10,897 bases of DNA from an uncultured bacterium (GTDB lineage Bacteria > Patescibacteriota > Minisyncoccia > Moranbacterales > GWC2-37-73), in contig CAIPMZ010000055.1 of the NCBI GenBank assembly GCA_903866285.1, positions 1-10,897 of the forward strand, read 5' to 3'. Positions 1-6,331 of the stretch are shown here, in pieces. The notes below the pieces were generated by a model that had not been told where the DNA came from, made no database searches, and saw only the letters and a list, made by a program, of their open reading frames with translations. The stretch's first letter is position 1. Each line of letters begins with the position of its first letter. The translations under genes were made by a program, and so were the position numbers.

Positions 1-210
1 ACTAAGGGAACAGGCTCTAGCTTTTAGCTTCATTAGCTTATAGCTTTTAGGAAAATACTAAGGGAACAGGCTCTAGCTTTTAGCTTCATTAGCTTATAGC
101 TTTTAGGAAAATACCAAGGGAACAGGCTCTAGCTTTTAGCTTCATTAGCTTATAGCTTTTAGGAAAATACCAAGGGAACAGGCTTTAGCTTTTAGCTGCG
201 TTAGCTTATA
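1..210. repeat. 56-bp tandem repeat, three full copies plus a partial fourth
   Basis: Units begin at 1, 57, 113 and 169. Units 1 and 2 are identical, unit 3 differs by one base (ACT to ACC), and unit 4 is diverged and stops at about 210. The array may extend left of the window. Each unit contains shorter words of the type TAGCTTTTAGCTTCATTAGC followed by GGAAAATAC. The same words recur at 9322-9402 and, reverse-complemented, at 4848-4886 and 9636-9752. There are no unique spacers, so this is not a CRISPR. Together with the following features it fills the gene-free stretch 1-610. Confidence 0.95.
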
Positions 211-227
211 AACCCGATGCGAAACTA

Positions 228-244
228 CCTGCCTCGACGGCAGG
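228..244. repeat. GC-rich mini-palindrome
   Basis: CCTGCC and GGCAGG flank a 5-base loop (TCGAC). It sits in AT-rich word DNA (ACGAATCTACGAA-like words, about 250-302). It belongs to the same family as the mini-palindromes at 9440-9459 and 9515-9535. Confidence 0.7.
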
Positions 245-308
245 CGGGCGAATGAAATACGAATCTACGAAAGAAATACAATAAAAATAAAGTAGAAATA
301 GGTTTAAG

Positions 309-350
309 AAAAATCGCACTATATGAGGGTGCGGTTTTTTTTGTTTTTTT
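309..350 (+). terminator. Intrinsic terminator for a gene upstream of the window
   Basis: The stem pairs AAAAATCGCAC (309-319) with GTGCGGTTTTT (329-339), with one T-G wobble and a 9-base loop. Eight T residues, a G and seven more T follow. The orientation fits a + strand gene lying left of the window, whose 3' untranslated region would contain the 56-bp tandem repeat. Confidence 0.85.
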
Positions 351-353
351 ACG

Positions 354-380
354 TGTCTTTGCGAGGGTGTAATGTGGCAG
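354..380. repeat. Degenerate fragment of a REP-like element
   Basis: The segment matches the beginning of the REP at 4429-4516 (GTCTTTGCGAGG then TGTAAT then GTGGCA), with a short internal deletion, and stops abruptly. It appears to be a decayed copy. Confidence 0.6.
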
Positions 381-394
381 TCAGTATACTGTGA

Positions 395-481
395 AACGTT
401 CATAAAGTTTATAACGTTCATAACGTAAAAACTTCAGTATTAAAAACTTTATGAACGTTAAGAACGTTATAACGTTATGAA
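395..481. repeat. Inverted-repeat array of AACGTT words upstream of a promoter
   Basis: A perfect 16-bp inverted repeat, AACGTTCATAAAGTTT (395-410) and its reverse complement (444-459), is separated by 33 bp. The palindromic hexamer AACGTT occurs five times (starts 395, 413, 454, 463, 471). A separate 10-bp palindrome, CAGTATACTG, lies just before it at 382-391. The array ends about 20 bp before the promoter of the membrane-protein gene, so it could be a regulator-binding region, or simply another intergenic word array. Confidence 0.75.
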
Positions 482-500
482 CTTTGCAATTTTCCCCCCT

Positions 501-530
501 CGTGCTTTTTTTGGAAAAATGTGGTATACT
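501..530 (+). promoter_or_regulatory. Putative extended -10 promoter of the membrane-protein unit
   Basis: TATACT (525-530) is preceded by TGG, giving an extended -10 element of the sigma-70 type. The -35 region (about 502-507) is poor, which is tolerable with an extended -10. Transcription would start near 537, leaving a leader of about 75 bases before the ATG at 611. Confidence 0.6.
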
Positions 531-610
531 TTTTATATTGAAAGATGCTCTAAAATTCGGGTGAGCTTAGTTTTCAAAGGTAAAAATTACTAAGTGAAAA
601 GGGAGTTCGT

Positions 611-2914
611 ATGAACTTTAATAAAAACAAAATTAATTTACAGGGGAAAATGAGAGGGCTTTTGATGGCTTTGTTTTTCGTGGGCGGATTTTTATTTTTT
701 CAAACAAATGTTTCCTTAGCTGCAACATACAATGTTGCCGTAGGTGGGAGCTGTGTTAATCATACTGACTGTGATAGTGAATTTTGCAATAATGGTATAT
801 GCGCTATTGGTGGCTCTAATTGCGTTTGTCGAAGGATTACTAACGCCGGTGGATATGTAACATTAAGGCCAAAATCAAATCAGAATACGAAAGAAGCATG
901 TGACAAATATTGCATTGGAATACAGGGTAATAGTTATTGCTATAATAATCTTATACCAGCCTTTTGTGATAGTCTTAATGTTAGTGATACGCTTACGAGC
1001 AATAACCCATCTGGCGTTGCTGGCCCCGCTGCCACAGTGGAAGATTTAAAAAACAGGGGGGTTCAGGGTGTATTGGACCCAGTTGCAGCTGCGCTCGAAG
1101 CTGTCATGAAAGGTTTTTTGTTTGGCTTATTGCAATTCCTGAGTATGATTTTCGGAATGACTGGCACGCTTTTTGAATGGCTGCTTAACCCGGTTAATAT
1201 TTCAGGCCCTACTGGACTACTTAATAAGTCCGCGGTGAAGGAGGTTTGGATTATGGTGCGCGATACCTTGAATATGACTTTTATTTTGATTTTGCTTTTT
1301 GCGGCCTTTTGTACCGTCTTTCAAGTTGAAAAATGGAATTTAAAAAAAGTTTGGATCAGTATTTTAATTAACGCCCTGTTGGTTAATTTTAGTTTTCCAA
1401 TCGCGCGATTTTTTATCGATGTTTCTAACGTGGCGATGTATTATTTCCTAAATAATATGTTTACGGGGTCAGGGCAGGGAAGTGGTTCTTCGATTATGGC
1501 GAGCTTTGGAGAGACATCAAAGCTTTCAAGTTTACTTACCCCGGATAATTATCAAGGCGCTGAGATACCTTATTTGCTTGCGGCGATTATATTTACTTTT
1601 ATTTTAGGTATGACCCTGTTTGTTTTGGCGGCCCTTTTCGTGGTGAGATTAATTGCATTGGTACTAATTGTAATGTTTTCTCCAATCGGCTTTGTGGGGA
1701 ATATCTTTCCCGCCATGAATAAATTTGCGAGCGATTGGTGGAGTAATCTTTTTAAATATGCTTTTTTTGGGCCGGTGATGGTCTTTATGATTATGGTCTC
1801 GCTTCGCATTATGCAGGCGATGCCGAACGATACTTGGTTTGCAGCAGCCCAATCAAACTCAACAGCTGATCAAGCGAACTGGATTGCAAATGCAGCTTAT
1901 TACACAATTCCAATTATTATCTTGTGGATGGCAATGGGAATTGCCCAAAAGATGGGAGTTGCAGGAGCGGATAAGATTGTTGGAGCGGCAAAGAAGTGGG
2001 GAGGCTCTATTGCTAGGTCTCCATGGACTGGAATAAAGGCTGTTTCGAAAGCTACGGGTGTAACAGGTGGAGTTAAAAAAGGCTGGGAAAATGCAAGGAA
2101 GAGTGGCAGATTGTTCGGCAAGGATGTTAAATTCTTGAAAGACGGTCATGAAGATAGCGAAACTAGAATTGCTGGCTATATGGGTAACCGAGGTGCGGGA
2201 GTCGAGGCTGCTAATAGAAATATTCATGCAAAACATGTAGCTGAGAAAGAAAAAGAAATGGAGGATATGCGCACAAATAGTTCCGAGCTTAAGACTATGC
2301 TAGATCCTACTAATTATGGTAAACATGATAAAGCTGAGATAGAAGCAGCGGCTAAGGTGCTTTCCAAACGAGAAGCCTTTAAGGATGCTAATGAACTTCA
2401 AGCTGGCTTAGAAGCTATGGATTATGTCTATGATACTACAACTGAAGTGGGCAGAGACCAGTCTCAAGAAAGAAAAACTGAATTCTTAAAGAAGGCTGAT
2501 AAGAATATCTTTACAAATGCTGGTCAGCTTACGGCCGCACTGGGTCATCTGGGAAATGATTTCAAGACTGTTAATCAAATAATTGATAAGATGGAAGGGC
2601 AGGCTTTTGATGGAATGCTGACTGCTGATTATGAAAAATTATCCAAGAATGGTGAGGTTAAAAAAGTTCTAGATAAACGATTAAAGAAAGAAGGAAAAAC
2701 AAATGTGCTAGTTAATATTGAACTTGCCAAGGGCAGAAAACGTCGTGAGGTGGTTAAGGAGATACTTGATAGTTTAAAAACAGAGGATATCGCTAAACAA
2801 GAAATGTTTAGAAAGGTTTTTACAGTCGAAGCAAAAGCATATGTAGAAAAGTTTAAAGTTAGAGGCTCTAAAGATGAAAATTTGGATAAATATCAGAAAA
2901 TAAATGCAGGGTAG
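611..2914 (+). CDS. Secreted Cys-rich, polytopic VirB6/TrbL-like membrane protein
   Basis: The protein has 767 residues. The start is supported by GGGAG at 601-605, five bases before the ATG and the only clear Shine-Dalgarno in the window. A signal peptide spans roughly residues 14-38 (cleavage near SLAA). It is followed by a region with ten cysteines (48, 54, 59, 64, 71, 73, 97, 101, 110, 119); the first four follow a CX5CX4CX4C pattern and probably form disulfides outside the cell. Hydrophobic segments lie near 166-192, 221-238, 248-270, 320-365 (probably two), 383-402 and 430-447. Residues from about 455 to 767 are soluble and lysine-rich. The membrane layout resembles VirB6/TrbL channel proteins of type IV secretion systems. 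That assignment rests on architecture and on the frequent presence of such proteins in Patescibacteria, not on a diagnostic motif. No VirB4 or other secretion gene is visible here. It is followed 30 bp later by an unknown gene, suggesting one operon. Confidence 0.7.
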   Translation: MNFNKNKINLQGKMRGLLMALFFVGGFLFFQTNVSLAATYNVAVGGSCVNHTDCDSEFCNNGICAIGGSNCVCRRITNAGGYVTLRPKSNQNTKEACDKYCIGIQGNSYCYNNLIPAFCDSLNVSDTLTSNNPSGVAGPAATVEDLKNRGVQGVLDPVAAALEAVMKGFLFGLLQFLSMIFGMTGTLFEWLLNPVNISGPTGLLNKSAVKEVWIMVRDTLNMTFILILLFAAFCTVFQVEKWNLKKVWISILINALLVNFSFPIARFFIDVSNVAMYYFLNNMFTGSGQGSGSSIMASFGETSKLSSLLTPDNYQGAEIPYLLAAIIFTFILGMTLFVLAALFVVRLIALVLIVMFSPIGFVGNIFPAMNKFASDWWSNLFKYAFFGPVMVFMIMVSLRIMQAMPNDTWFAAAQSNSTADQANWIANAAYYTIPIIILWMAMGIAQKMGVAGADKIVGAAKKWGGSIARSPWTGIKAVSKATGVTGGVKKGWENARKSGRLFGKDVKFLKDGHEDSETRIAGYMGNRGAGVEAANRNIHAKHVAEKEKEMEDMRTNSSELKTMLDPTNYGKHDKAEIEAAAKVLSKREAFKDANELQAGLEAMDYVYDTTTEVGRDQSQERKTEFLKKADKNIFTNAGQLTAALGHLGNDFKTVNQIIDKMEGQAFDGMLTADYEKLSKNGEVKKVLDKRLKKEGKTNVLVNIELAKGRKRREVVKEILDSLKTEDIAKQEMFRKVFTVEAKAYVEKFKVRGSKDENLDKYQKINAG

Positions 2915-2944
2915 GGTAGGCGTTAATTGTAAGAAGCTATTTTC

Positions 2945-4381
2945 ATGGAAGACAAAAAAAACAATTCAATATATTATCCTATGCTGGTTTCTGAAGTGGG
3001 AACAGCTGAATTTGTTCAAGAGGACATTGAGAGTTTAAGGTGGAAAAAATTTAAAACTCTTTCTGAAATGAATAGAAAGATTTTAATTTCGAGTGATCTT
3101 TCTCAAAAATTAATGGATTTTCAAGATGCCTCAAGTTTGGATGATTTATTAGTGGGTCAAATCTCAAATATTATAAGAAAGATATTTTTTGAAGAGATTA
3201 ATTTGGGTGGAGTTGAAGGTGAAATTAATGTAATTTTAGCTCAAAAAAGTTACCAAATAAACCCTGAAAAAATAATTGACTTTATTAAAAATGAAATTCT
3301 AACAATTAAACCGACGGAGGAAAAAGAATTCGATGAAGATGAAGAACAAGCTAAAAAAGATAAAGAAGAGGAAGTGCGAGCATGGCAAGCGAAAATCGAT
3401 AACCTGCCTTTAGGAAAAGCTTTGGAAAAATATCCAAATCTCGGTGAGCAGGCGGTTACGCTGAATTTGCTTAGAATCCAAGGGTCTTCAGACTTAGTAA
3501 AACCCTCAATTAAAAACTGGATCAATGATTATCGCAGTGCGCTGGGATCAGGCAAACATAGCACGATTGACCGCGGAAATTATCTTTTTCATAGCGAAAA
3601 TGGAAAAAGATTAACCCCAGGAGAAAGACAAAAGGTTTCCTTGACGCTGAAATCCTTAGATGAGGAAACTCCTTTAGAAATTGATGGCGACGCTCAGCAA
3701 ATTATTTTTAAACTCGTAGTCGAAACTCCTCTTCAAAGTAATAATCCCTTGCCCCAACAGCCAGCTATTGCGCCGAAAGTGAGCTACCAACCAATTTCAA
3801 TCAAAGAAAATGCACCTGAGGATATTGCGCAAGCTAGGATTAGACAATCTTTAGATTTTTCGAAAAACTTAGCGCCACGGAAAGAAAATGACTTACAAAA
3901 ACTTACTTTTGAAGATGCGGATTACGCGGAGCAGTTGCGGGCGAAAATTAAACCTAGCTCAGTCCAAGGCTTAGAAAAAGCAAGAAACGAACTTGCGAGT
4001 CAAAACGAGGGAAATTTGCGTTTTTCTTCGGCTCAGGAATTGCCAGCTGAAAAAGAGTTAGCCAATCAGCAGCAAAGCGTTACTTTACCTACTCACTCGA
4101 TAATAGAAAACCAACCAGAAAAAAATGCGCAAATTTGGAATTCCCCGGACTTTAAACAGCATCTTACTCAGGAAAAAAAGGCTGAGGAGTCGCTACCTGA
4201 GAAGAAAGCAATAGCTCCTGCCGTCCAGAACCAGGCGGTAAAAATGCCGAAGGTTTATTCGCCATATATTATTAGCCCTGCCCATCATTATCTTGCTGGA
4301 CAAGATGAAGCGCCAATGTCAAGCCCTCAGCTAGGGCAAAATGACCCTAAGGTAAAGGGAAATATGGTGGATCTAAGCTAG
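2945..4381 (+). CDS. Hydrophilic protein of unknown function, partner of the VirB6-like gene
   Basis: The protein has 478 residues, no signal peptide and no membrane segment. The start is preceded by AAGAAG eight bases upstream, a weak ribosome site. Residues 1-120 look helical. Residues 123-146 are almost entirely charged (E, D and K). Residues about 185-260 form the most distinctive part: NWINDY, then HSTIDRGNYLFHS, LTPGERQKVSLTLKS and PLEID. I recall similar motifs in uncharacterised Patescibacteria proteins but cannot name a family. Residues 262-478 are low in complexity, rich in Q, P, A, E and K, and probably disordered. The 30-bp gap from the membrane-protein gene suggests co-transcription and perhaps a cytoplasmic role at the same complex. 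The stop overlaps an AGCTAGG repeat word. Function is unknown; the coding call itself is firm. Confidence 0.85.
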   Translation: MEDKKNNSIYYPMLVSEVGTAEFVQEDIESLRWKKFKTLSEMNRKILISSDLSQKLMDFQDASSLDDLLVGQISNIIRKIFFEEINLGGVEGEINVILAQKSYQINPEKIIDFIKNEILTIKPTEEKEFDEDEEQAKKDKEEEVRAWQAKIDNLPLGKALEKYPNLGEQAVTLNLLRIQGSSDLVKPSIKNWINDYRSALGSGKHSTIDRGNYLFHSENGKRLTPGERQKVSLTLKSLDEETPLEIDGDAQQIIFKLVVETPLQSNNPLPQQPAIAPKVSYQPISIKENAPEDIAQARIRQSLDFSKNLAPRKENDLQKLTFEDADYAEQLRAKIKPSSVQGLEKARNELASQNEGNLRFSSAQELPAEKELANQQQSVTLPTHSIIENQPEKNAQIWNSPDFKQHLTQEKKAEESLPEKKAIAPAVQNQAVKMPKVYSPYIISPAHHYLAGQDEAPMSSPQLGQNDPKVKGNMVDLS

Positions 4382-4388
4382 GCGAAAG

Positions 4389-4416
4389 TACAAAAAATAT
4401 ACAAAAACATAAAAAG
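4389..4416. repeat. ACAAAAA/ATATACAAA word array
   Basis: Short A-rich words (GTACAAAAAATATACAAAAA) follow the stop codon of the unknown gene. The same words recur in the same orientation at 4755-4800, upstream of nusA. Confidence 0.6.
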
Positions 4417-4428
4417 AGCATTAAGGTT

Positions 4429-4516
4429 GTCTTTGCGAGGATGTAATCATCCGTGGCAATCCAGGGCCATGCTCCGCTCCTTATTTTCCACTCCGCCCAG
4501 GGCGGATCGCAATGAC
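4429..4516. repeat. REP-like palindromic element, copy A
   Basis: The element begins GTCTTTGCGAGG and ends GATCGCAATGAC, so its ends are near-perfect inverted repeats. It contains a nested 15-bp palindrome (4492-4506, CCGCC and GGCGG around CAG). A related copy lies in inverted orientation at 6231-6319, so the pair brackets nusA. Both share the stretch from GCGAGGATG through ATCATCCGTGGCAAT to CAGGGC. Confidence 0.85.
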
Positions 4517-4538
4517 GGATAATGAGAATGTACTCCTA

Positions 4539-4635
4539 TGTCGGTTCAGTGTCTCTGACCCACCTGTCCGCCTTTGAAGGAAATCGAAAGGGTGCTAAGA
4601 AAAATGCGGTTCAAGTCGGAGACGTTGAACCGACA
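4539..4635. repeat. 97-bp MITE-like inverted repeat with alternative hairpins
   Basis: The 17-base arms 4539-4555 and 4619-4635 are inverted repeats with two mismatches (outer ten bases TGTCGGTTCA). An inner arm, CGGTTCAA (4607-4614), pairs with TTGAACCG (4625-4632), the same bases used by the outer right arm, so the two folds exclude each other. On the - strand the inner hairpin is followed after two bases by five T residues, a weak terminator. No open reading frame spans it. It could be a non-autonomous mobile element or a structured RNA. Confidence 0.6.
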
Positions 4636-4657
4636 GGAAATTCGTATCGCTCGCTGG

Positions 4658-4686
4658 TTGACAGTCAGTTGCGAAAATGCTAGTAT
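4658..4686 (+). promoter_or_regulatory. Near-consensus sigma-70 promoter upstream of nusA
   Basis: TTGACA (4658-4663) is a perfect -35. After a 17-bp spacer comes TAGTAT (4681-4686), preceded by TGC, an extended -10. Transcription would start near 4693. This is the best promoter match in the window. It drives into an intrinsic terminator only about 20 bases downstream of the start. Confidence 0.8.
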
Positions 4687-4711
4687 TTTTATGGATAGAG
4701 AGGGCTGAAAT

Positions 4712-4740
4712 GGGTTCGCAGGAATGCGGACTTTTTATTT
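4712..4740 (+). terminator. Intrinsic terminator in the nusA leader
   Basis: GTTCGCA (4714-4720) pairs with TGCGGAC (4725-4731), with one G-U wobble and a GGAA tetraloop, followed by TTTTTATTTT. It lies between the strong promoter at 4658-4686 and the nusA start, so complete termination would give an RNA of only about 45 bases. It may act as an attenuator. Confidence 0.75.
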
Positions 4741-4749
4741 TAATAAAGC

Positions 4750-4800
4750 CTACGAATGTACAAATTGGCTACAAATATACAAATGTACAAAAATGTGTAA
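4750..4800. repeat. TACAAATGTACAAA word array
   Basis: Repeated words (TACGAATGTACAAA, TACAAATATACAAA, TGTACAAAAATG) lie in the nusA leader. They match, in the same orientation, the words just after the preceding gene (4389-4416). The following 4801-4847 is AT-rich with nothing further recognised. Confidence 0.6.
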
Positions 4801-4847
4801 ATAATATAACTAAAATATTTTTTAAAATCGTTAGTTTTATTACTTTT

Positions 4848-4886
4848 GGCTAAAAGCTAAAAGCTAGGGAAGCTAATGAAGCTAAA
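4848..4886. repeat. AGCTAAAAGC word array immediately before nusA
   Basis: This is the reverse complement of the TAGCTTTTAGC/TAGCTTCATTAGC words of the 1-210 array. It runs to within seven bases of the nusA ATG and leaves no clear Shine-Dalgarno at normal spacing. Confidence 0.8.
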
Positions 4887-4892
4887 ATAATT

Positions 4893-6119
4893 ATGGCAAA
4901 GAAAAAAGTAGAAACTGAGGAGCAAAGTCAAAGCGGGCGCTTGGGTGAGTTTGGAAGCGCAATTATGCAAATTGCTGAGGAAAAAGGAATTCGCAAGGAA
5001 ATGGTGATTGAAACCATTGAAGCTGCGCTTTCAGCTGCTTATAAAAAAGATTACGGCAAAAGAGGTCAGCGGATCAGGGCTGATTTTAGCGAAGTCCTTG
5101 GTAGCGCCAAGTTTTTTCTAATGAAAGACGTGGTTGATGAAACGATTAGAGAATTCGTGGAAAATACTGAAGATGAAGCTGAAGTAGAACTGCCAGAAGA
5201 AGAAATTATTGAAGGTGAAGAAAAACTTCCTCGTTTTAACCCTGAACGGGATATTACGCTGGAAGATGCTAAGAAAATTAAGAAAGACGCAGTCTTAGGC
5301 GACATCATTGAAATTGAATTGGAGCCACACAGCGACTACGGTCGCGTCGCTGCTCAAACTGCGAAGCAAGTTATTATTCAGCGGATTCGTGAAGCTGAGC
5401 GCGATAGTATGTTTGCTGAATATAAAGAAAAAGAAGGCGAAGTTATTAGTGGGGTAATCCAAAGGATTGAAGGCCGCAATATTTACATTGATTTAGGAAA
5501 ATCGGTTGGCGTGCTCTTTCCTTCCGAGCAAGTCTTAGGCGAAAACCTGCGCATGGGCCAACGCGTTAAAGTTTATCTTTATAAAGTTGAATCAGATCCA
5601 AAAGGACCTGGAATTACCCTTAGTCGAACTCATCCTGAGATGGTGCGGAAACTTTTTGAATTGGAAGTTCCGGAAATTTTCGCAGGAACTGTTCAAATCA
5701 AAGCCATTGCTCGCGAAGCTGGCGCTCGCACTAAACTGGCGGTGACCTCAACTGAAGAAGGGATTGACCCAATCGGTTCTTGCGTCGGTCAAAAAGGCAC
5801 GCGCGTGCAGGCGGTAATTGATGAATTGGGTGGCGAAAAAATTGACATTATTTTGTGGAATGAAAAACCAGAGAAGTTTATTGCTGCAGCCATTAGCCCA
5901 GCTAAAGTCGTAGAAGTAAAACTTGACAACGATCGCAAAGAAGCGAAAGTTTTTGTCCCAGAAGAACAACTCTCACTGGCTATTGGCAAGCAAGGTCAGA
6001 ATGTTCGCCTAGCTGCGAAATTGGTTGGCTGGAAAATTGACGTAATTGGGGCAAAGGTGGCAGCTCCAGTAGCGGCTGAAAGCCAAGAAGTTGAGGCAGA
6101 AGAAGCAGAGAATGCCTAA
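4893..6119 (+). CDS. nusA: Transcription termination/antitermination factor NusA
   Basis: NusA binds RNA polymerase and modulates pausing, intrinsic termination and antitermination. The 408-residue protein has the standard order. The N-terminal RNA polymerase-binding domain covers about 15-178, with AALSAAYKKDYGKRGQ near 44-59 and RVAAQTAKQVIIQRIREAER at 151-170. An S1 domain follows at about 180-247. KH1 is at about 250-325, with the SRTHPEMV linker at 244-251 and the VGQKG loop at 298-302. KH2 is at about 328-390, with AIGKQGQNVRLAAKL at 363-377. An acidic insert (89-111) lies in the N-terminal domain. The tail after 390 is short and acidic, without the extra C-terminal repeats of E. coli NusA. 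The usual neighbours rimP and infB are absent. The last codons and stop (AATGCCTAA) are themselves a word of the repeat array that follows. Identification is certain. Confidence 0.97.
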   Translation: MAKKKVETEEQSQSGRLGEFGSAIMQIAEEKGIRKEMVIETIEAALSAAYKKDYGKRGQRIRADFSEVLGSAKFFLMKDVVDETIREFVENTEDEAEVELPEEEIIEGEEKLPRFNPERDITLEDAKKIKKDAVLGDIIEIELEPHSDYGRVAAQTAKQVIIQRIREAERDSMFAEYKEKEGEVISGVIQRIEGRNIYIDLGKSVGVLFPSEQVLGENLRMGQRVKVYLYKVESDPKGPGITLSRTHPEMVRKLFELEVPEIFAGTVQIKAIAREAGARTKLAVTSTEEGIDPIGSCVGQKGTRVQAVIDELGGEKIDIILWNEKPEKFIAAAISPAKVVEVKLDNDRKEAKVFVPEEQLSLAIGKQGQNVRLAAKLVGWKIDVIGAKVAAPVAAESQEVEAEEAENA

Positions 6120-6157
6120 TGTCTAATGTCTAATGCCTAATAACCAATGCCTAATTA
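6111..6157. repeat. TAATGTCTAATGCC word array overlapping the nusA stop
   Basis: The words AATGCCTAATG, TCTAATGTCTAATG and CCAATGCCTAATT begin inside the last nusA codons and continue past the stop. A similar array follows the trigger factor gene at 8646-8680. Confidence 0.8.
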
Positions 6158-6164
6158 AGATACG

Positions 6165-6226
6165 ATAGAAATGGGTTAGTAATATGGTAGAAAGGCAATA
6201 GAAATATAATAGAAATACGGTAGAAA
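6165..6226. repeat. TAGAAAT word array between nusA and ppaC
   Basis: ATAGAAAT, GGTAGAAAGG, ATAGAAATATAATAGAAATA and GGTAGAAAG follow one another. A TATAAT at 6205-6210 falls inside it, but no -35 is visible at normal spacing, so I do not call a promoter. Confidence 0.65.
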
Positions 6227-6230
6227 GTAT

Positions 6231-6319
6231 GTCATCGCGATCCGCCCAAGGCGGAGCGAAGGAGCCATAACTTAGTATAGCCCTGAATTGCCACGGATGA
6301 TTGCATCCTCGCAATGATG
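6231..6319. repeat. REP-like palindromic element, copy B, inverted relative to copy A
   Basis: The element begins GTCATCGCGATCC and ends GGATGCAATC...CCTCGCAATGATG. It is the reverse complement of a close relative of 4429-4516. It carries the same nested palindrome (6241-6255, CCGCC and GGCGG around CAA). Its end overlaps the first in-frame ATG codons of the ppaC frame (6314 and 6317). Confidence 0.85.
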
Positions 6320-6331
6320 GAAAAAATAAGT

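Noticed and set aside
1..210. CRISPR array
   Set aside because: Units are contiguous 56-bp tandem copies with no variable spacers, and no cas gene is present.
206..421. 71-aa open frame on the - strand
   Set aside because: It is translated from an intrinsic terminator, a mini-palindrome and A/T-rich words; no coding character.
1570..2236. Several open frames of 62-125 aa overlapping the membrane-protein gene
   Set aside because: They are shadows of a long, well-supported gene with signal peptide, membrane segments and Shine-Dalgarno.
611..4381. A complete type IV secretion locus
   Set aside because: Only one VirB6/TrbL-like protein and an unknown partner are present; no VirB4, VirD4 or pilin gene is visible.
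4539..4740. tRNA, 4.5S/SRP RNA or known riboswitch upstream of nusA
   Set aside because: No cloverleaf, no SRP-type GGAAG-type apical motif and no riboswitch core that I recognise; inverted repeats and a promoter-terminator pair explain the structure.
6205..6210. TATAAT as a ppaC promoter
   Set aside because: It is part of a repeated word array and has no -35 element at 16-18 bp.
6123..6314. 63-aa open frame on the - strand between nusA and ppaC
   Set aside because: Its sequence is the translation of REP copy B and the TAGAAAT words; such frames arise wherever the REP occurs.
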